From Streptomyces sp. NBC_00376 (lineage in GTDB: Bacteria; Actinomycetota; Actinomycetes; Streptomycetales; Streptomycetaceae), in the NCBI RefSeq assembly GCF_036077095.1, contig NZ_CP107960.1:4464001-4528000 (forward strand): a stretch of 64,000 nt of DNA. Direction: 5' to 3'. Positions 40,028 through 48,998 of the stretch are shown piece after piece (within the stretch, counting starts at the first letter, position 1; each line of letters starts with the position of its first letter). Position numbers and translations under genes: made by a program. The notes beneath the pieces are model-generated. The model did no database searches. It had not been told where the DNA came from and saw only the letters and a program-made list of their open reading frames with translations.

Positions 40028-41854
40028 CTAGAACGCGGCCTCGTCCAGCTCCATCAGCGAGTTGTCGACGGACTCGGCGAGCGCGCGCTCGGCCGAGACG
40101 CCCGGCAGGACGTTCGCGGCGAAGAACTTCGCGGCGGCGATCTTGCCCTGGTAGAAGGCGACGTCCTTCGCGTTGGCGGTCGGCAGCTTCTCCGCCGCGA
40201 CGGCCGCGCCCTTGAGGAGCAGGTAGCCGACGACGACGTCGCCGGAGGCCATCAGCAGGCGGGTGGTGTTGAGGCCCACCTTGTAGATGTTCTTGACGTC
40301 CTCGCCGGTCGCGGTGAGGTCGGTGATCATCGTGCCGACGATCGCCTCCAGGTCCACGGCCGCCTTGGCGAGCGAGTCCAGCGCACCGGACAGCTCCTCG
40401 TTGCCCTGGGCACCGGCGAGGAACTTCTTGATCTCCTCGGAGAGGGCGTTCAGCGAGGCACCCTGGTCGCGGACGATCTTCCGGAAGAAGAAGTCCTGGC
40501 CCTGGATCGCCGTGGTGCCCTCGTACAGCGTGTCGATCTTGGCGTCACGGATGTACTGCTCGATCGGGTACTCCTGGAGGTACCCGGAGCCGCCGAAGGT
40601 CTGGAGCGACTGCGCCAGCTGCTCGTAGGACTTCTCGGAGCCGTAGCCCTTCACGATCGGGAGCAGCAGGTCGTTGAGGCCGTGCAGCGCCTTGGCCTCC
40701 TCGCCCGCGGCCTCCTTCTCCTGGATCGAGTCCTGGACGGCGGCGGTGTACAGCACCAGGGAGCGCATGCCCTCCGCGTATGCCTTCTGGGTCATGAGGG
40801 AGCGGCGCACGTCGGGGTGGTGCGTGATGGTGACCTTGGGGGCGGTCTTGTCCATGAACTGCGACAGGTCCGTGCCCTGGACGCGCTCCTTGGCGTACTC
40901 CAGCGCGTTCAGGTAGCCGGTCGACAGGGTGGCGATGGCCTTCGTGCCGACCATCATGCGGGCGAACTCGATGATGCGGAACATCTGCCGGATGCCGTCG
41001 TGCCTGTCGCCGATCAGCCAGCCCTTGGCGGGGTGCTGGTCGCCGAAGGTCATCTCGCAGGTGTTGGACGCCTTGAGACCCATCTTGTGCTCGACGTTGG
41101 TCGCGTACACGCCGTTGCGCTCGCCCAGCTCGCCGGTGGTCCAGTCGAAGTGGAACTTCGGGACCATGAAGAGCGAGAGGCCCTTCGTGCCGGGGCCGGC
41201 GCCCTCGGGGCGGGCCAGCACGTAGTGGATGATGTTCTCGGACATGTCGTGCTCGCCCGAGGTGATGAAGCGCTTCACGCCCTCGATGTGCCAGGAGCCG
41301 TCCTCCTGCTCGACGGCCTTCGTGCGGCCCGCGCCGACGTCGGAGCCCGCGTCCGGCTCGGTCAGCACCATCGTCGAGCCCCACTGCTTCTCGACGGCGA
41401 TCTCGGCGATCTTCTTCTGCGCCTCGTTGCCCTCGTCGAAGAGGATGCCGGCGAACGCCGGGCCGGAGGAGTACATCCACACGGCCGGGTTCGCGCCGAG
41501 CAGCAGCTCCGCGTAGCCCCAGATCAGGGAGCGCGGCGAGGTGGTGCCGCCGATCTCCTCGGGCAGGCCCAGGCGCCAGTACTCGGAGTCCATGAACGCC
41601 TGGTACGACTTCTTGAAGGTCGCCGGGACCGGTGCGGTGTTGGTCTCCGGGTCGAAGACCGGCGGGTTGCGGTCGGCGTCGGCGAAGGAGTCGGCCAGCT
41701 CGTTCTCCGCGAGGCGGTTGACCTCGTCGAGGATGCTCTTCGCCGTCTCGACGTCCATCTCGGCGAACGGGCCGGTGCCGTACGTCTTGTCGCGCCCGAG
41801 CACCTCGAAGAGGTTGAACTCGATGTCGCGGAGATTCGACTTGTAGTGCCCCAT
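40028..41854 (-). CDS. Acyl-CoA dehydrogenase, FadE5-like long form
   Basis: A 608-residue acyl-CoA dehydrogenase of the large mycobacterial FadE5-type, catalysing the first step of beta-oxidation with FAD. Visible motifs: [19 protein letters not shown] and the FAD-binding [16 protein letters not shown]. The conserved [34 protein letters not shown] holds the usual signature and probable catalytic Glu (LYEGTT). The C-terminal extension after about residue 460 distinguishes this form from the 400-residue enzymes. I chose ATG 41854 (GGAG upstream); an earlier ATG at 41872 is not typical. The promoter region is shared with the divergent sseB gene. Confidence 0.9.
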   Translation of the reverse strand: MGHYKSNLRDIEFNLFEVLGRDKTYGTGPFAEMDVETAKSILDEVNRLAENELADSFADADRNPPVFDPETNTAPVPATFKKSYQAFMDSEYWRLGLPEEIGGTTSPRSLIWGYAELLLGANPAVWMYSSGPAFAGILFDEGNEAQKKIAEIAVEKQWGSTMVLTEPDAGSDVGAGRTKAVEQEDGSWHIEGVKRFITSGEHDMSENIIHYVLARPEGAGPGTKGLSLFMVPKFHFDWTTGELGERNGVYATNVEHKMGLKASNTCEMTFGDQHPAKGWLIGDRHDGIRQMFRIIEFARMMVGTKAIATLSTGYLNALEYAKERVQGTDLSQFMDKTAPKVTITHHPDVRRSLMTQKAYAEGMRSLVLYTAAVQDSIQEKEAAGEEAKALHGLNDLLLPIVKGYGSEKSYEQLAQSLQTFGGSGYLQEYPIEQYIRDAKIDTLYEGTTAIQGQDFFFRKIVRDQGASLNALSEEIKKFLAGAQGNEELSGALDSLAKAAVDLEAIVGTMITDLTATGEDVKNIYKVGLNTTRLLMASGDVVVGYLLLKGAAVAAEKLPTANAKDVAFYQGKIAAAKFFAANVLPGVSAERALAESVDNSLMELDEAAF

Positions 41855-42025
41855 GGAAGGCTCCGTAATCAATAGCAGTGGCGCGCAATGCCCCGGGACG
41901 GGGTGTCGGCCGGGCGGGCGACGAGGTGGCGGTGCGTATATCAGCTGACCTCTACGATGATGCTACCCGTCAGTAATAAGACGCAACCCCTCAAGGCCCC
42001 GATGTGTCCGATTACTCTTTGCGGC
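41855..42025. promoter_or_regulatory. Divergent promoter region of fadE and sseB, with a TAC-N6-GTA site
   Basis: On the minus strand TACTGACGGGTA occurs within the fadE promoter region (about 41965-41976), a loosely palindromic TAC-N6-GTA. TACTCT (42013-42018) ends seven bases before the sseB ATG. The operator reading is tentative. Confidence 0.3.
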
Positions 42026-42466
42026 ATGTACGGCTACGACCAGAACCCGGGTGCACAGCAGCAGATGGGCGGCGGCTACGGCGAGCAGCCGCTGTATCCC
42101 GAGCCCTCGCCGCCGTCCCTGGGTGACGCGGTACGGGCCTTCACCACCGGCTCGCTGTCCGCCGAGGACTTCCAGCAGATCTTCGCGACGTCGAAGGTCT
42201 ACTGCCCGCGCGGCGACAACCCCGGCTTCCTGGCGCTGCACAACACCCAGCAGCCGGTGATCCCGATGTTCACCACGCTCAAGGAGTTGCGGCGCTACGC
42301 GGGCAAGGAGTCCAAGTACTTCGTGATCACCGGCGCCGAGGTGATCGACCTGCTGCCGACCGGCTACGGCTTCGTCCTCGACATGGAGGGTGAGCACCGC
42401 ATGGTCTTCGACGCGAAGGCCGTGGAGCAGATGGTCGACTTCGCGATGCGCCGCATGTACGGCTGA
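42026..42466 (+). CDS. SseB-family protein
   Basis: A 146-residue SseB N-terminal-domain protein. The region after an N-terminal Gln/Gly-rich tail (MYGYDQNPGAQQQMGGG) contains SLSAEDFQQIFATSKVYCPRG and LALHNTQQPVIPMFTTLKELRRY, typical of the SseB fold. In enterobacteria SseB is a virulence-associated protein, but the fold is widespread and the role in Streptomyces is unknown. ATG 42026 was chosen because a -10 box lies just before it. It converges with nothing and is followed by a strong terminator. Confidence 0.8.
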   Translation: MYGYDQNPGAQQQMGGGYGEQPLYPEPSPPSLGDAVRAFTTGSLSAEDFQQIFATSKVYCPRGDNPGFLALHNTQQPVIPMFTTLKELRRYAGKESKYFVITGAEVIDLLPTGYGFVLDMEGEHRMVFDAKAVEQMVDFAMRRMYG

Positions 42467-42485
42467 GACCGCATCCTTCGCAAGG

Positions 42486-42515
42486 GGCCCGCACCGCTCG
42501 GTGCGGGCCTTTTGC
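42486..42515 (+). terminator. Intrinsic terminator after sseB
   Basis: GGCCCGCACC (42486-42495) pairs with GGTGCGGGCC (42500-42509) around GCTC, followed by TTTT (42510-42513). One of the few here with a T-run. Confidence 0.9.
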
Positions 42516-42565
42516 GTTGCTCCGGACGGCTGGGGAATGAAGTGCGCCTTGCGAGATGTTCACCA

Positions 42566-42580
42566 TTCAACTAAATTGAA
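42566..42580 (+). promoter_or_regulatory. Inverted repeat operator candidate upstream of pirin
   Basis: TTCAA-CTAAA-TTGAA lies 28 bases before the pirin ATG (42608). The AT-rich site stands out from its surroundings and has the form bound by some MarR or TetR proteins. Confidence 0.5.
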
Positions 42581-42607
42581 GGCACGACGATCCCGGAGGT
42601 GGCTCCC

Positions 42608-43564
42608 ATGCCCGCAGTGACTGTTGAAAACCCGCTGGCCCTGCCCAAGGTCGCCGCTTCCGGCGATGCGACGCCCCGTCCCGTGCTCGCCGTCACCACG
42701 GCGCCGAGCGGATTCGAGGGCGAGGGCTTCCCGGTTCGCCGCGCGTTCGCCGGGATCAACTACAAGCACCTCGACCCGTTCATCATGATGGACCAGATGG
42801 GCGAGGTGGAGTACGCGGCCGGCGAGCCGAAGGGCACCCCCTGGCACCCGCACCGCGGCTTCGAGACCGTCACGTACCTGATCGACGGAACCTTCGTCCA
42901 CCAGGACTCCAACGGTGGCGGCGGCACCATCCAGAACGGCGACACCCAGTGGATGACCGCCGGCTCCGGGCTGCTGCACATCGAGGCCCCGCCGGAGTCC
43001 CTGGTGATGTCGGGCGGCCTCTTCCACGGCCTCCAGCTCTGGGTGAACCTGCCCAAGGCCGACAAGATGATGAACCCCCGCTACCAGGACATCCGCGGCG
43101 GCCAGGTCCAGCTCCTCGCCTCCCCGGACGGCGGCGCGCTGCTCCGCGTCATCGCCGGTGAGCTCGACGGGCACGAGGGCCCCGGCATCACGCACACCCC
43201 GATCACGATGATCCACGCCACCGTGCGCCCCGGCGCCGAGGTGACCCTGCCGTGGCGCGAGGACTTCAACGGACTCGCCTACGTGCTGGCCGGCCGCGGC
43301 ACCGTCGGTGCGGAGCGCCGCCCCGTCCACATGGGGCAGACCGCGGTCTTCGGCACCGGTTCCTCGCTGACCGTCCGCGCGGACGAGAAGCAGGACGGCA
43401 ACGCCCCGGACCTGGAGGTCGTGCTGCTCGGCGGCCGTCCGATCCGTGAGCCGATGGCGCACTACGGGCCGTTCGTGATGAACAGCCAGGCCGAACTGAA
43501 GCAGGCCTTCGAGGACTTCCAGGCCGGCCGCCTCGGTACCGTGCCCGCGGTCCACGGAATGTGA
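42608..43564 (+). CDS. Pirin-family cupin protein
   Basis: A 318-residue bicupin. The N-terminal cupin has the metal-binding pattern of pirins: GTPWHPHRGFETVTYLIDG (His56-type cluster), HQDSNGGGGTIQNGDTQWMTAGSGLLHIEAP, then the C-terminal cupin with LPWREDFNGLAYVLAG. It is probably an Fe-binding redox-sensitive protein. In Streptomyces a pirin has been reported to restrain beta-oxidation through an acyl-CoA dehydrogenase, which fits the nearby fadE. GGAGGT lies seven bases before ATG 42608, fixing the start. An inverted repeat sits upstream. Confidence 0.88.
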   Translation: MPAVTVENPLALPKVAASGDATPRPVLAVTTAPSGFEGEGFPVRRAFAGINYKHLDPFIMMDQMGEVEYAAGEPKGTPWHPHRGFETVTYLIDGTFVHQDSNGGGGTIQNGDTQWMTAGSGLLHIEAPPESLVMSGGLFHGLQLWVNLPKADKMMNPRYQDIRGGQVQLLASPDGGALLRVIAGELDGHEGPGITHTPITMIHATVRPGAEVTLPWREDFNGLAYVLAGRGTVGAERRPVHMGQTAVFGTGSSLTVRADEKQDGNAPDLEVVLLGGRPIREPMAHYGPFVMNSQAELKQAFEDFQAGRLGTVPAVHGM

Positions 43565-43648
43565 CACTTCCAGCCGGAGTGTGACAGTCCGTCATTCATA
43601 AGGCCCCACAAGCGGGACATCACACCCCGGCCGTGATTGGGTGGGAGG

Positions 43649-44740
43649 GTGCAGAACCATAAGCCCCTCCTGCCCGATGCCGCGCGGCGCACAGCGGCGT
43701 GGTGCGGCGTGGTCCTCCTCGTCACCGGGGTCGCCGCAGTCGCCATCTGGCTGTGCATCGTCTTCAAGACCGCGGTCACTCCCGTGCTGCTCGCGCTGCT
43801 CGGTACGGCGCTGCTCGGGCCGGTGCACCGCTGGCTGACGGACCGCGGGCTGAAGCGCTCGCTCGCCGCGGGGCTCACCTGTGTGCTGCTCGTCGCGGTG
43901 GTCGGCGGCGCCGGGTACATCGTCGTCACCGCGCTCGTCGACACCGGTGACCAGATCGTCCGGTCGCTGAAGGACACCGCGCAGTGGGTCGTCGACCACT
44001 TCGGGATCGGCAGGAACACCAGCGTGGACGACCTGGTGGCCAACGCCCGGAAGCTCGTCGAGAAGTTCGGCGCGAGCGCCGCGGGCGGGCTGCTCTCCGG
44101 GCTCAGCCTGGTCGGCTCGCTCATCGCCACCAGCGTCCTGGCCCTGCTGCTTACCTTCTTCTTCCTCCGCGACTCCGACCGGGCCGCGCAGCTCGCCCAC
44201 TCGATCGCGCCGCGCGGCACCGGGGAGCTGGTAGAGGCGATGGGGCGGCGGGCCTTCGAGGCCGTGGAGGGCTTCATGCGCGGCACCACGTTCATCGCGC
44301 TGATCGACGCCTTCTGCATCACCATCGGCCTGCTGATCCTGCGCGTTCCCGGCGCGGTGGGGCTCGGGGCTCTGGTCTTCGTCGGGGCCTACATCCCCTA
44401 CCTCGGGGCGTTCCTCTCGGGCGCCGTCGCGGTCCTGGTCGCGCTCGCCGACCGGGGGTTCGTGATCGCGCTCTGGGCGCTGGGCGTCGTGCTCGCAGTG
44501 CAGGTGCTGGAGGGGCACGTCCTGCAGCCGGTGATCCAGAGCCGTACGGTGCAGATGCACCCCGCCATGATCATGATCGCGCTCACCGCGGGCGCCAGCG
44601 TGGCGGGTCTGCTGGGCATGCTGCTCGCGGTGCCGGTCTGCGCGGCGGCCTTCGGCGTCCTCGGCGAACTGCGCCGGGACCGCACGGGCCCGCCGTCCGG
44701 CCAGGGTCCGCAGCCCGGCCCGGCCCCGGAAGGCGCCTGA
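43649..44740 (+). CDS. AI-2E family transporter
   Basis: A 363-residue membrane protein of the AI-2E/PerM (UPF0118) family with about eight helices. An N-terminal helix pair (WCGVVLLVTGVAAVAIWLC and AVTPVLLALLGTALLG) is followed by VHRWLTDRGLKRSLAAGLTCVLL. The conserved C-terminal block reads LVFVGAYIPYLGAFLSGAVAVLVALADRGF with VQVLEGHVLQPVIQSRTVQMHPAMIM. Members range from autoinducer export to sodium/proton exchange; the substrate here is unknown. GTG 43649 is preferred, although a TTG at 43637 is possible. Confidence 0.85.
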   Translation: MQNHKPLLPDAARRTAAWCGVVLLVTGVAAVAIWLCIVFKTAVTPVLLALLGTALLGPVHRWLTDRGLKRSLAAGLTCVLLVAVVGGAGYIVVTALVDTGDQIVRSLKDTAQWVVDHFGIGRNTSVDDLVANARKLVEKFGASAAGGLLSGLSLVGSLIATSVLALLLTFFFLRDSDRAAQLAHSIAPRGTGELVEAMGRRAFEAVEGFMRGTTFIALIDAFCITIGLLILRVPGAVGLGALVFVGAYIPYLGAFLSGAVAVLVALADRGFVIALWALGVVLAVQVLEGHVLQPVIQSRTVQMHPAMIMIALTAGASVAGLLGMLLAVPVCAAAFGVLGELRRDRTGPPSGQGPQPGPAPEGA

Positions 44741-44751
44741 CCCGGACCGGC

Positions 44752-44779
44752 CGGCGAACGGGGGCGCCCCGGTTCGCCG
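44752..44779. terminator. Hairpin between AI-2E transporter and phosphatase genes
   Basis: CGGCGAAC (44752-44759) pairs with GTTCGCCG (44772-44779), with an inner GGGG/CCCC stem. The flanking genes converge here. Confidence 0.7.
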
Positions 44780-44787
44780 ACCCCGGC

Positions 44788-46878
44788 TCAGTTCGCCGGC
44801 CCCGACTCGTACAGCTCGAACCAGATCGACTTCCCCGCCCCCTGCGGGTCCACCCCCCACGCGTCGGCGAGCATCTCCATCAGCACCAGCCCGCGGCCGC
44901 TGGAGGCCATCTCCCCGGGGCGCCGCTTGTGCGGCAGCTCGTCGCTGCCGTCGGACACCTCCACCCGCAGCCGCCGCTCGCCGTGCTCCCCCGTCGCCTG
45001 CGCGAGCATCAGCGCGTCCCCGTCCGTGTGGACGAGGACGTTGGTGGCCATCTCGGAGATCATCAGGACCGCCGCGTCGACCTGCTCCGGATCCGCCCAG
45101 TCGTGCAGCAGGTCCCGCATCTGCTGCCGGGCCGCCGCGACCCGCTCCGGCTCGGCCTGCGCGATGGTCAGCGCAGTGCGCCGGGGCACCGGCTGCCGCC
45201 GCGCCCCTCCGTCGTACCGGAGCAGCAGCAGCGCGATGTCGTCCTCCCGGCGGTCCGCCAGCGGGCCCGTCGTGTAGTGCGAAGTAGGCCCGTGCACGGC
45301 CTGCACGAGGGCGTCGGCGAGCTTCTCCAGGTCGGCGGTCTGCTGCTCCAGGACCGGCCGAAGCCGTTCCCAGCCGGAGAACATGTCGTGGCCGCCGGTC
45401 TCGATCAGCCCGTCCGTGCAGAACATGACCGTTTCTCCGGGCCCCAGGGTGAGCCGGCTCGTCGGATAGTCGGCGTCCGTGTCGATGCCGAGCGGCATTC
45501 CGCCCTCGGTCTGGTGGATCATCGCCGTCCCGTCGGCGGTGATCACCACCGGGTCGGGGTGGCCGGCCCGCGCGATGTCGAGCGTGCCGGTCTTCGGATC
45601 GGTCTCCGCGTACAGGCAGGTGGCGAAGCGCGGCCCGGTCTCCTCCCCGTCCTCGTAGGCGTCCGTGAGCCCGGCGAGGAAGCGCGACGCCCGCGAGAGC
45701 ACCGCGTCCGGACGGTGCCCCTCGGAGGCATACGCGCGCAGGGCGATCCGCAGCTGCCCCATCAGCCCGGCGGCCCGCACGTCGTGGCCCTGGACATCGC
45801 CGATGACCAGGGCGATGCGGCCGTTGGGCAGCGAGATCATGTCGTACCAGTCGCCGCCGACCTGGAGGCCGCCGCCGGTCGGGATGTAGCGGGCGGAGAC
45901 CGTCATCCCCGGGATGTCGGGGCCGAGAGTCGGCATCATCGAGCGCTGGAGCCCCAGCGACAGTTCCCGCTCGGTCTCGGCGACCCCGGCCCGGGCCAGC
46001 GCCTGCGCCAGCATCCGGGCCACGGTCGTCAGCACGGACCGCTCGTCCGGCGAGAAGGACACCGGGTGCTTGAACCCCGCCATCCAGGCACCCATGGTGT
46101 GCCCCGCGACGATCAGCGGCAGGAAGGCCCAGGACCGGCGCCCGAAACGGCGGGCGAGCGGCCAGGTGACCGGGTAGCGGCGGCTGTAGTCCTCGGGCGA
46201 CGGCAGATAGATGGCCCGCCCCGTCCGTACCACCTCGGCGGCCGGGTAGTCGGTGTCCAGCGGCATGTCGGTGAACGGGTCCTCGTCGCCCACGCTGTGC
46301 CCGTGGTGCCCGATGATCGTCAGCCGGTCGCCCGCGACGCCGAAGACCGCCAGGCCGTCCGGCGAGAAGCCCGGCATGGAGAGCGAGGCGGCGACCCGAA
46401 GCACCTCCGCGGTCGACCTGGCCTCGGCCAGCGCCCGGCCCGCGTCCAGCAGGAAGGCCTCGCGGGAGCGGCGCCAGTCCCCGGTGATGGGGGTGTGCGC
46501 CCCGGTGGTGCCGGGCTGCGGCTCGGCGACCTCCTGGAGGGTGCCGACCAGTACGTAGTCGGTGCCGTCGGGCGTCCCTGGCGGGATCGGCTTGGAGCGG
46601 CTGCGGACGATGCGCAGCACCCGGCCGCTCTCGTCCACGATCCGCAGCCGGGCCTCGGCGAGGGTGCCCTCGGCGCGGGCGAGGCTCACCACTCCGTAGA
46701 TCTCGTTCCAGTCGACGGGGTGGAACCGGGAGCGCACCGCGGACTCGCGGAAGACACCGGCCGCGGCCGGCAGCTCCAGGAGCCGGGCCGCCTCCGCATC
46801 GAGCGTGACGGTCCCGGCTGCGTTGTCCCAGCGCCACAGACCGGTCGCGGTCGCGGCCAGGACGTCCTCGGTGCGCAT
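44788..46878 (-). CDS. PAS/GAF/PP2C (SpoIIE-type) phosphatase with C-terminal HATPase domain
   Basis: A 696-residue cytosolic signalling protein. Residues 10-115 form a PAS-type sensor (ATATGLWRWDNAAGTVTL). Residues about 140-300 form a GAF domain. The PP2C/SpoIIE phosphatase spans about 310-530 (QVGGDWYDMISLPNGRIALVIGDVQGHDVRAAGLMGQLR, with the metal-binding Asp residues). The C-terminal HATPase_c_2 domain spans about 560-690 (MISEMATNVLVHTDGDA). This combination is typical of Streptomyces anti-sigma/anti-anti-sigma control. The start ATG 46878 follows a TAAAGT box closely. No sigma factor is adjacent. Divergent from aspS. Confidence 0.87.
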   Translation of the reverse strand: MRTEDVLAATATGLWRWDNAAGTVTLDAEAARLLELPAAAGVFRESAVRSRFHPVDWNEIYGVVSLARAEGTLAEARLRIVDESGRVLRIVRSRSKPIPPGTPDGTDYVLVGTLQEVAEPQPGTTGAHTPITGDWRRSREAFLLDAGRALAEARSTAEVLRVAASLSMPGFSPDGLAVFGVAGDRLTIIGHHGHSVGDEDPFTDMPLDTDYPAAEVVRTGRAIYLPSPEDYSRRYPVTWPLARRFGRRSWAFLPLIVAGHTMGAWMAGFKHPVSFSPDERSVLTTVARMLAQALARAGVAETERELSLGLQRSMMPTLGPDIPGMTVSARYIPTGGGLQVGGDWYDMISLPNGRIALVIGDVQGHDVRAAGLMGQLRIALRAYASEGHRPDAVLSRASRFLAGLTDAYEDGEETGPRFATCLYAETDPKTGTLDIARAGHPDPVVITADGTAMIHQTEGGMPLGIDTDADYPTSRLTLGPGETVMFCTDGLIETGGHDMFSGWERLRPVLEQQTADLEKLADALVQAVHGPTSHYTTGPLADRREDDIALLLLRYDGGARRQPVPRRTALTIAQAEPERVAAARQQMRDLLHDWADPEQVDAAVLMISEMATNVLVHTDGDALMLAQATGEHGERRLRVEVSDGSDELPHKRRPGEMASSGRGLVLMEMLADAWGVDPQGAGKSIWFELYESGPAN

Positions 46879-46999
46879 TGCCCTACTTTAAGAAGATCTG
46901 CCCGGTGGACGCCACCGAGGGGTGGCCTCCACAGGGCCTCGGCGAGCCCCGGATGATCTTGAAATGTCAATGTCAATGATTCGGTGCGGGTGCGGGCGG

Positions 47000-47025
47000 T
47001 AGCCTGGGGTGGCTGAATCCACCCC
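47000..47025 (+). promoter_or_regulatory. aspS promoter -10 (TAGCCT) and leader hairpin
   Basis: TAGCCT (47000-47005) is followed immediately by GGGGTGG-CTGAAT-CCACCCC (47006-47025), a hairpin at the very start of the transcript. The leader is then about 40 bases. No T-box features were found. Confidence 0.5.
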
Positions 47026-47051
47026 GAACCGCGAAGACTGGATGAACGACG

Positions 47052-48869
47052 ATGCATCGGTACAGGTCCCACACCTGCGGCGAGCTCCGCGCCTCTGACG
47101 TCGGCACCGACGTCCGACTGAGCGGCTGGCTGCACAATCGCCGAGACCTGGGTGGCATCCTCTTCATCGATCTGCGCGACCACTACGGTCTGGTGCAGCT
47201 GGTCGCCCGCCCCGGCACCCCGGGCAACGAGGCGCTGGCGAAGCTCACCAAGGAGACCGTCGTACGGATCGACGGCAAGGTCTCCGCGCGCGGCGCCGAC
47301 AACGTCAACCCGGAGCTCCCGACCGGCGAGATCGAGATCGAGGTCACCGAGGTCGAGGTGCTGGGCGAGGCCGCCCCGCTGCCCTTCACGATCAACACCG
47401 AGGACGGGGTCAACGAGGAGCGGCGCCTGGAGTACCGCTTCCTCGACCTGCGCCGCGAGCGCATGCACCGCAACATCATGCTGCGCTCGGCGGTCATCGC
47501 CTCGATCCGCGCCAAGATGGTGGCCCTCGGCTTCAACGAGATGGCGACCCCGATCCTCACCGCGACCTCCCCCGAGGGCGCCCGTGACTTCGTCGTCCCG
47601 TCCCGTCTGAACCCGGGCAAGTTCTACGCCCTGCCGCAGGCCCCGCAGCAGTTCAAGCAGCTGCTGATGATCTCCGGCTTCGACCGCTACTTCCAGATCG
47701 CGCCGTGCTTCCGCGACGAGGACGCCCGCGCGGACCGTTCGCCCGGCGAGTTCTACCAGCTCGACGTCGAGATGTCGTTCGTCGAGCAGGAGGACGTCTT
47801 CCGGCCGATCGAGAAGCTGATGACCGAGCTCTTCGAGGAGTTCGGCAACGGCCGCCACGTCACCTCGCCGTTCCCGCGCATCCCGTTCCGCGAGTCGATG
47901 CTGAAGTACGGCAACGACAAGCCCGACCTGCGCGCCAAGCTGGAACTGGTCGACATCTCCGACGTCTTCGCCGACTCGGAGTTCAAGGCGTTCGCCGGCA
48001 AGCACGTCCGCGCCCTCCCGGTCCCGGACACCGCCGGTCAGTCCCGGAAGTTCTTCGACGGCCTCGGCGACTACGCCGTCCAGCACGGCGCCAAGGGCCT
48101 GGCCTGGGTCCGCGTCGGCGAGGACGGCACCCTGGCGGGACCGATCGCCAAGTTCCTCACCGAGACCGACGTGAAGACCCTCACCGAGCGTCTCTCCCTC
48201 GTCCCCGGCCACGCGGTCTTCTTCGGCGCGGGCGAGTTCGACGAGGTCTCCAAGATCATGTCCGTCGTCCGCGTCGAGGCCGCCAAGCGCGCCGGCCACT
48301 TCGAGGAGGGCGTCTTCCGGTTCTGCTGGATCGTCGACTTCCCGATGTACGAGAAGGACGAGGACACCGGGAAGATCGACTTCTCCCACAACCCCTTCTC
48401 GATGCCCCAGGGCGGGCTGAAGGACCTGGAGGAGAAGGACCCGCTGGACATCCTCGCCTGGCAGTACGACATCGTCTGCAACGGCATCGAGCTGTCCTCC
48501 GGCGCCATCCGTAACCACGAGCCCGAGCTGATGCTCAAGGCCTTCGAGATCGCCGGTTACGACCGCGAGACCGTCGAGCACGAGTTCGCGGGCATGCTCC
48601 GCGCCTTCCGCCTCGGCGCCCCGCCGCACGGTGGCATCGCCCCGGGCGTCGACCGCATCGTGATGCTGCTGGCCGACGAGCCCAACATCCGCGAGACGAT
48701 CGCCTTCCCGCTCAACGGCAACGCCCAGGACCTGATGATGGGCGCCCCGACGGAGCTGGACGAGACCCGGCTGCGCGAGCTGAACATCCAGCTCCGCAAG
48801 CCGGCGGCGACGGCGAAGGAGAAGGCGGACCCCAAGGACTCCGTGGCGAGGGACACCGGCGCGAAGTAG
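47052..48869 (+). CDS. aspS: Aspartyl-tRNA synthetase
   Basis: A 605-residue class II synthetase that charges tRNA-Asp (and possibly tRNA-Asn). It opens with [34 protein letters not shown], the OB-fold anticodon-binding domain. Catalytic motifs are seen: motif 2 in [25 protein letters not shown] and motif 3 in [32 protein letters not shown]. The bacterial GAD insertion lies between them (about 300-420). Its size is normal. Whether it also charges tRNA-Asn depends on residues I cannot judge here. It is followed by a large parS-derived hairpin. Confidence 0.95.
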   Translation: MHRYRSHTCGELRASDVGTDVRLSGWLHNRRDLGGILFIDLRDHYGLVQLVARPGTPGNEALAKLTKETVVRIDGKVSARGADNVNPELPTGEIEIEVTEVEVLGEAAPLPFTINTEDGVNEERRLEYRFLDLRRERMHRNIMLRSAVIASIRAKMVALGFNEMATPILTATSPEGARDFVVPSRLNPGKFYALPQAPQQFKQLLMISGFDRYFQIAPCFRDEDARADRSPGEFYQLDVEMSFVEQEDVFRPIEKLMTELFEEFGNGRHVTSPFPRIPFRESMLKYGNDKPDLRAKLELVDISDVFADSEFKAFAGKHVRALPVPDTAGQSRKFFDGLGDYAVQHGAKGLAWVRVGEDGTLAGPIAKFLTETDVKTLTERLSLVPGHAVFFGAGEFDEVSKIMSVVRVEAAKRAGHFEEGVFRFCWIVDFPMYEKDEDTGKIDFSHNPFSMPQGGLKDLEEKDPLDILAWQYDIVCNGIELSSGAIRNHEPELMLKAFEIAGYDRETVEHEFAGMLRAFRLGAPPHGGIAPGVDRIVMLLADEPNIRETIAFPLNGNAQDLMMGAPTELDETRLRELNIQLRKPAATAKEKADPKDSVARDTGAK

Positions 48870-48932
48870 GCGCCGGCGGTTCCGCTCCGGTTCGGTCCGT
48901 TTCCGCACCGGTGCCGCTCGCGTTCTGATCCG

Positions 48933-48946
48933 GTTCCACGTGAAAC
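48933..48946 (+). promoter_or_regulatory. Degenerate parS-like site (one mismatch)
   Basis: GTTCCACGTGAAAC differs from the Streptomyces parS consensus at one base (position 4, C for T). Its right half continues into a hairpin whose far arm repeats GTTTCACGT, so the area holds parS half sites in both orientations. Confidence 0.55.
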
Positions 48947-48983
48947 ATCCCCCGGCCGACCCCGGCCGGGGGATGTTTCACGT
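48938..48983. terminator. 21-bp stem hairpin built from parS-like arms after aspS
   Basis: Bases 48938-48958 (ACGTGAAACATCCCCCGGCCG, read in two halves) pair perfectly with 48963-48983 around the four-base loop ACCC. It separates the convergent aspS and ABC-permease genes. The outer part of the stem is the GTGAAAC/GTTTCAC half site of parS. Confidence 0.85.
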
Positions 48984-48998
48984 TTCCGGTGGCCTGTC

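Noticed and set aside
43592..46837. 1081-residue minus-strand open frame and a 990-residue plus-strand frame
   Set aside because: Shadows of the AI-2E transporter and the PAS/GAF phosphatase genes.
46965..47051. T-box leader for aspS
   Set aside because: The leader is about 40 bases with one small hairpin and lacks the specifier loop and T-box sequence.
46686..48908. 740-residue minus-strand open frame across aspS
   Set aside because: Shadow of aspS and the phosphatase start; aspS motifs are complete.
48976..48986. Second complete parS after aspS
   Set aside because: Only the half GTTTCACGT is present; the following bases are TTCC rather than GAAAC.
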